NCBI GenBank assembly: GCA_024398845.1
Contig: JAKSIM010000005.1
Location: 20,484-84,483, forward strand
Reading direction: 5' to 3'
Source of the DNA: Fibrobacter sp.
GTDB lineage: Bacteria; Fibrobacterota; Fibrobacteria; Fibrobacterales; Fibrobacteraceae
DNA: 64,000 nucleotides
Shown: positions 61,510-64,000 of the stretch, piece by piece
Layout: every line of letters starts with the position of its first letter
Numbering within the stretch: position 1 is the first letter of the stretch
Made by a program: the position numbers and the translations under genes
Notes under the pieces: generated by a model
The model's database searches: none
Told to the model about the DNA's origin: nothing
What the model saw: the letters and a program-made list of their open reading frames with translations, nothing else

Positions 61510-63041
61510 TGTTTAAAACTCTTGCAGAAAAAATCAAGGAAGCGTTCGCTTCGGTGTTGCCGGTAACTCTTATAGTGTTACTGCTCTCCTTCACGCCTTT
61601 GGTGGAATTTTCTACAAAGCAGTTGGTGGTTTTTGCCGTTTGTGCCGTGTTTTTGGTGGCTGGTATAGGCCTCTTTAACTTGGGTGCGGACCTTGCCATG
61701 ACTCCGATGGGCGAACACGTGGGCGCGGGTCTTACCAAGTCACGCAAGTTGCTGCTTTTGGTGTCGGTGTGCTTTGTGATGGGCGTGCTTATCACGGTTG
61801 CAGAGCCCGACCTTTCGGTTTTGGCGGAACAGGTCAAGAATGCTGTAGAACCGATGCTTTTGATTGTGACCATTGGTGTGGGCGTGGGCCTGTTCCTGGT
61901 TCTTGCCATTGTAAAGATTGTGTGGAAAAAGGATTTGTCTTCTATTATCATCTTTTTTTACATGACGCTCTTTATGCTTGGCATGCTCATGATTGCGCTT
62001 GGCAAAGACACGTTTGTTCCGCTTGCTTTTGATTCTGGTGGCGTTACCACGGGCCCGATTACCGTGCCGTTTATAATGGCTTTGGGCGTGGGTGTGGCTG
62101 GCGCTATTGGTGGTAAACACGCTAACGAAAATAGCTTTGGTCTTATTGCGCTTTGTTCTATTGGCCCGATTCTTGCACTGATGGGTTTGGTGCTCGCCTC
62201 CAAGGGCGATTTGACGTACTCGCTCGATGTGCAAAGCTATTCGATTGACGCATCCTTGGGGGCGAACTTTTTGCCCGCCATTTTGGGAGTTGCCAAAGAA
62301 GTGCTTGTTGCGCTAGGCCTAATCGTTATGTCGTTTTTGATTTTGCAGCTGGTGGCGCTTAAACTCTCTAAAGCGAAGCTTGTGCAAATTGGGGTTGGCA
62401 TTTGCTATACGTTTATTGGCCTTGTCGTTTTCCTTACCGCTGTGGCGGTGGGCTTTATGCCAATTGGTTTTGAACTCGGTCGCGAACTCGCTAAAATGCC
62501 TCGTGTTCTCGTGGCGGCAGGGTTTGTGATTGGTATGGTGGTTGTGCTTGCAGAACCTGCGGTCCACGTGCTCAATAAACAGGTCGAGGCGATTACCGGA
62601 GGCCTTGTCACCAAACGATCTATGCTCATCGCTTTAAGCGTGGGTGTCGGCATTTCTATTGGGCTCTCGATGCTTCGCATTATTGTCGGGTTCCCCATCA
62701 TTTATTATTTGATTCCCGGTTACTTTATTTCGCTTGGCCTCTCGTTCTTTGTGCCGAAACTTTATACCGCTATTGCATTTGACTCCGGTGGAGTTGCTAG
62801 CGGTCCTTTGACTTCAAGTTTTATTTTGCCGCTCTCCATTGGTGCGTGTTCCGTGATACACGATGGTGGCGATTCTATTTTGAACTATGCCTTTGGCATC
62901 GTTGCTATGGTTGCTATGACGCCGCTCATTACGATTCAGATTTTGGGCTTTAAGGCGATTGCCTCCAAGGTCATTAAGAACCGCTTGATGATGCGCCGCA
63001 TTCAGGATGCTGACGACGAACAGATTATTGATTTTGTGTAG
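61509..63041 (+). CDS. DUF1538 polytopic membrane protein
   Basis: A 510-residue membrane protein of the DUF1538 family with about 14 hydrophobic helices in two homologous halves. Each half has the core AFDSGGVxxGPxT, at about residues 175-187 and 422-434, in a glycine-rich turn typical of transport pores. DUF1538 genes are often next to PII-type regulators, as here: two PII genes follow within 8 bases. It is likely a regulated transporter whose substrate is not known. It is the second gene of a four-gene operon (FKBP, DUF1538, PII-1, PII-2). Confidence 0.88.
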   Translation: MFKTLAEKIKEAFASVLPVTLIVLLLSFTPLVEFSTKQLVVFAVCAVFLVAGIGLFNLGADLAMTPMGEHVGAGLTKSRKLLLLVSVCFVMGVLITVAEPDLSVLAEQVKNAVEPMLLIVTIGVGVGLFLVLAIVKIVWKKDLSSIIIFFYMTLFMLGMLMIALGKDTFVPLAFDSGGVTTGPITVPFIMALGVGVAGAIGGKHANENSFGLIALCSIGPILALMGLVLASKGDLTYSLDVQSYSIDASLGANFLPAILGVAKEVLVALGLIVMSFLILQLVALKLSKAKLVQIGVGICYTFIGLVVFLTAVAVGFMPIGFELGRELAKMPRVLVAAGFVIGMVVVLAEPAVHVLNKQVEAITGGLVTKRSMLIALSVGVGISIGLSMLRIIVGFPIIYYLIPGYFISLGLSFFVPKLYTAIAFDSGGVASGPLTSSFILPLSIGACSVIHDGGDSILNYAFGIVAMVAMTPLITIQILGFKAIASKVIKNRLMMRRIQDADDEQIIDFV

Positions 63042-63049
63042 GGATTGCC

Positions 63050-63499
63050 ATGGCTGATTTTGGAAAATACGTATCTAAGGCGAGCGAAAAGCTCAATCCG
63101 GTAAGGCGCATTACCACGTCTGCAAAAGGGCATTCTCGCGTATCCATGAACAAGCTCATGGTGATGGTGACCATTGTGAACCGTCGCAAAGCCGACTTTT
63201 ATATGGATTACATCCAGTCGTTTGGCGTGAATATGCAGATTCTTTGCTTTGGCAAGGGAACGGCCCCGCAAGAGATTGTGATGGCTCTTGGTTTAATTGA
63301 TTCCGACCGTGCTATAATTTTTAGCGTTATTGGCGAAGATAACGCCAAATTGGCCCTAGAGGGCCTTGAAGAAAAGTTTTTGACCATTCCCGGTGGTAGA
63401 GGCGTTGCCTATACCGTCCCTATGGCGAGCGTCATTGGAAAATCCATATTCAACTTCCTGAGCGATAACCGCAATCAGGTAAGGAGAAACGAAAAATGA
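63050..63499 (+). CDS. PII-family regulator, first of two
   Basis: A 149-residue ferredoxin-like PII-fold protein with a basic N-terminal extension of about 36 residues. The core begins KLMVMVTIVNRRKADFYMDYI and continues with GKGTAPQEI in place of the normal T-loop; the Tyr uridylylated in GlnB is not found, and the C-terminal part (GGRGVAYTVPMASVIG) is like the family end. It is 8 bases after the DUF1538 gene and overlaps the next PII gene by 4 bases in ATGA. It likely controls the transporter in response to a nucleotide or second messenger. It is not a standard GlnB. Confidence 0.8.
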   Translation: MADFGKYVSKASEKLNPVRRITTSAKGHSRVSMNKLMVMVTIVNRRKADFYMDYIQSFGVNMQILCFGKGTAPQEIVMALGLIDSDRAIIFSVIGEDNAKLALEGLEEKFLTIPGGRGVAYTVPMASVIGKSIFNFLSDNRNQVRRNEK

Positions 63500-63900
63500 A
63501 TACATACAGTCACGAACTCATTATGTGCATTGTAAATACGGGATTCTCCGAAACGGTCATGGCGGCTGCCATTGATGCGGGTGCTCGCGGCGGTACCATC
63601 CTCAATGGTCGCGGTACGGCGAACAAAGAAGCGGAATCGTTTTTCCACATTGCCATCCAGCCCGAAAAGGAGGTGGTGATGATTATTGTGGATTCTAAAA
63701 TCAAGGATGCCGTTTTGCATGCCCTTTACCAAAAGGCGGGTCTCGATACTATGGGGCAGGGTATTGCTTTTTCGCTCCCTGTAGATAACGTTGTTGGCCT
63801 TACGCCATGGAAACCCGAAGACAAGGCGAATAAAACCGCCAAAACGCCTGCGGCTTCCGAAAATGCCCCTGCGGCAAAATCTGCCCCCGCGGCAAAGTAG
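63496..63900 (+). CDS. PII-family regulator, second of two
   Basis: A 134-residue PII-fold protein. The start HELIMCIVNTGF and the loop GARGGTILNGRGTANKEAESFF fit the group, and PEKEVVMIIVDSKIKDAVLHALYQKAG is the helix before the second strand set. The C-terminus has an Ala/Pro/Lys-rich tail (KTPAASENAPAAKSAPAAK). It differs clearly from PII-1, so the pair may form heterotrimers or sense different ligands. The AAGGAG site lies in the end of PII-1. Confidence 0.82.
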   Translation: MNTYSHELIMCIVNTGFSETVMAAAIDAGARGGTILNGRGTANKEAESFFHIAIQPEKEVVMIIVDSKIKDAVLHALYQKAGLDTMGQGIAFSLPVDNVVGLTPWKPEDKANKTAKTPAASENAPAAKSAPAAK

Positions 63901-63939
63901 CCGGCTCCCTTTTTTGAATTGTCAAATTTTCTTTAATTG

Positions 63940-63969
63940 CGCCCTCGTTTATACGGGGGCGTCTTTTTT
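63940..63969 (+). terminator. Terminator of the FKBP-DUF1538-PII operon
   Basis: CGCCCTCG-TTTATA-CGGGGGCG (one wobble) followed by TCTTTTTTT, 40 bases after the last stop. Confidence 0.8.
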
Positions 63970-64000
63970 TGTATAGATTTAAAGCGCTTCGTGCAGTTGT

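Noticed and set aside
1..64000. rRNA, tRNA or prophage genes
   Set aside because: No tRNA cloverleaf, rRNA segment, integrase or phage structural gene was recognised in any gap.

Overview
The window reads as a chromosomal segment of a Gram-negative anaerobe of the Fibrobacter lineage. The reasons are the many Sec/lipoprotein precursors with a CGDD- or CNDD-type start after the lipobox and Ser/Glu or Ser/Ala linkers, CotH-type lipoproteins with collagen-like Gly-X-Y spacers, PorV-like outer-membrane barrels, proteins ending in a T9SS-like tail, and moderate GC content. This is inference from style; no rRNA or tRNA gene is present to anchor taxonomy.

Layout. 1-1.8 kb: cupin plus hexosephosphate mutase (GlmM-like). 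1.9-11.4 kb: recC-recB-recD operon on the minus strand. 11.8-14.9 kb: an AT-rich M4 metalloprotease gene with an unusual N-terminus (YegP/DUF1508-like) and a MABP-like tail. 15-19.7 kb: thioredoxin-like protein, HIRAN-domain protein, glucokinase, and an RhlE-type helicase whose C-terminal tail contains dispersed genomic repeats read in frame. 19.8-22.9 kb: lipoprotein plus barrel pair and a Fic-family protein with altered catalytic and inhibitory residues. 23.2-37.6 kb: one giant gene (4,804 codons) for a surface protein made of GLUG, InlB-type B-repeat and MBG-like modules. 37.66-41.2 kb: cobalamin riboswitch, BtuB-like TonB receptor and a beta-propeller lipoprotein resembling BtuG in position and fold. 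41.2-45.2 kb: candidate small RNA, CotH lipoprotein, a palindromic MITE-like element, prmA, nitroreductase. 45.2-51.9 kb: a tiny membrane protein, YgiQ, lipoprotein, flavodoxin-type reductase, exported nitroreductase, metallo-beta-lactamase-fold hydrolase, queH. 52.5-54.9 kb: two near-duplicate lipoprotein precursors followed by an overlapping radical SAM/SPASM gene. 55.1-60.2 kb: an unrecognised exported protein, rsmG, and a PorV-like barrel interrupted by a beta-propeller. 60.3-63.9 kb: a three-domain FKBP isomerase, a DUF1538 membrane protein and two PII-type regulators in one overlapping operon.

The best candidate for a little-known system is the tandem lipoprotein/radical SAM cassette at 52.5-54.9 kb. 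The two precursors share a nearly identical lipoprotein leader, a variable Ser/Ala-rich spacer and a conserved C-terminal motif (S-M-x-x-P-x-G-H-x-x-x-P-L), and the last one is translationally coupled to the SPASM enzyme. Other points worth attention are the riboswitch-controlled B12 capture pair, a hairpin repeat with compensatory base changes that also occurs inside a helicase coding region, the degenerate Fic protein, the barrel/propeller fusion, and several short genes and structured elements lying between the long ORFs.
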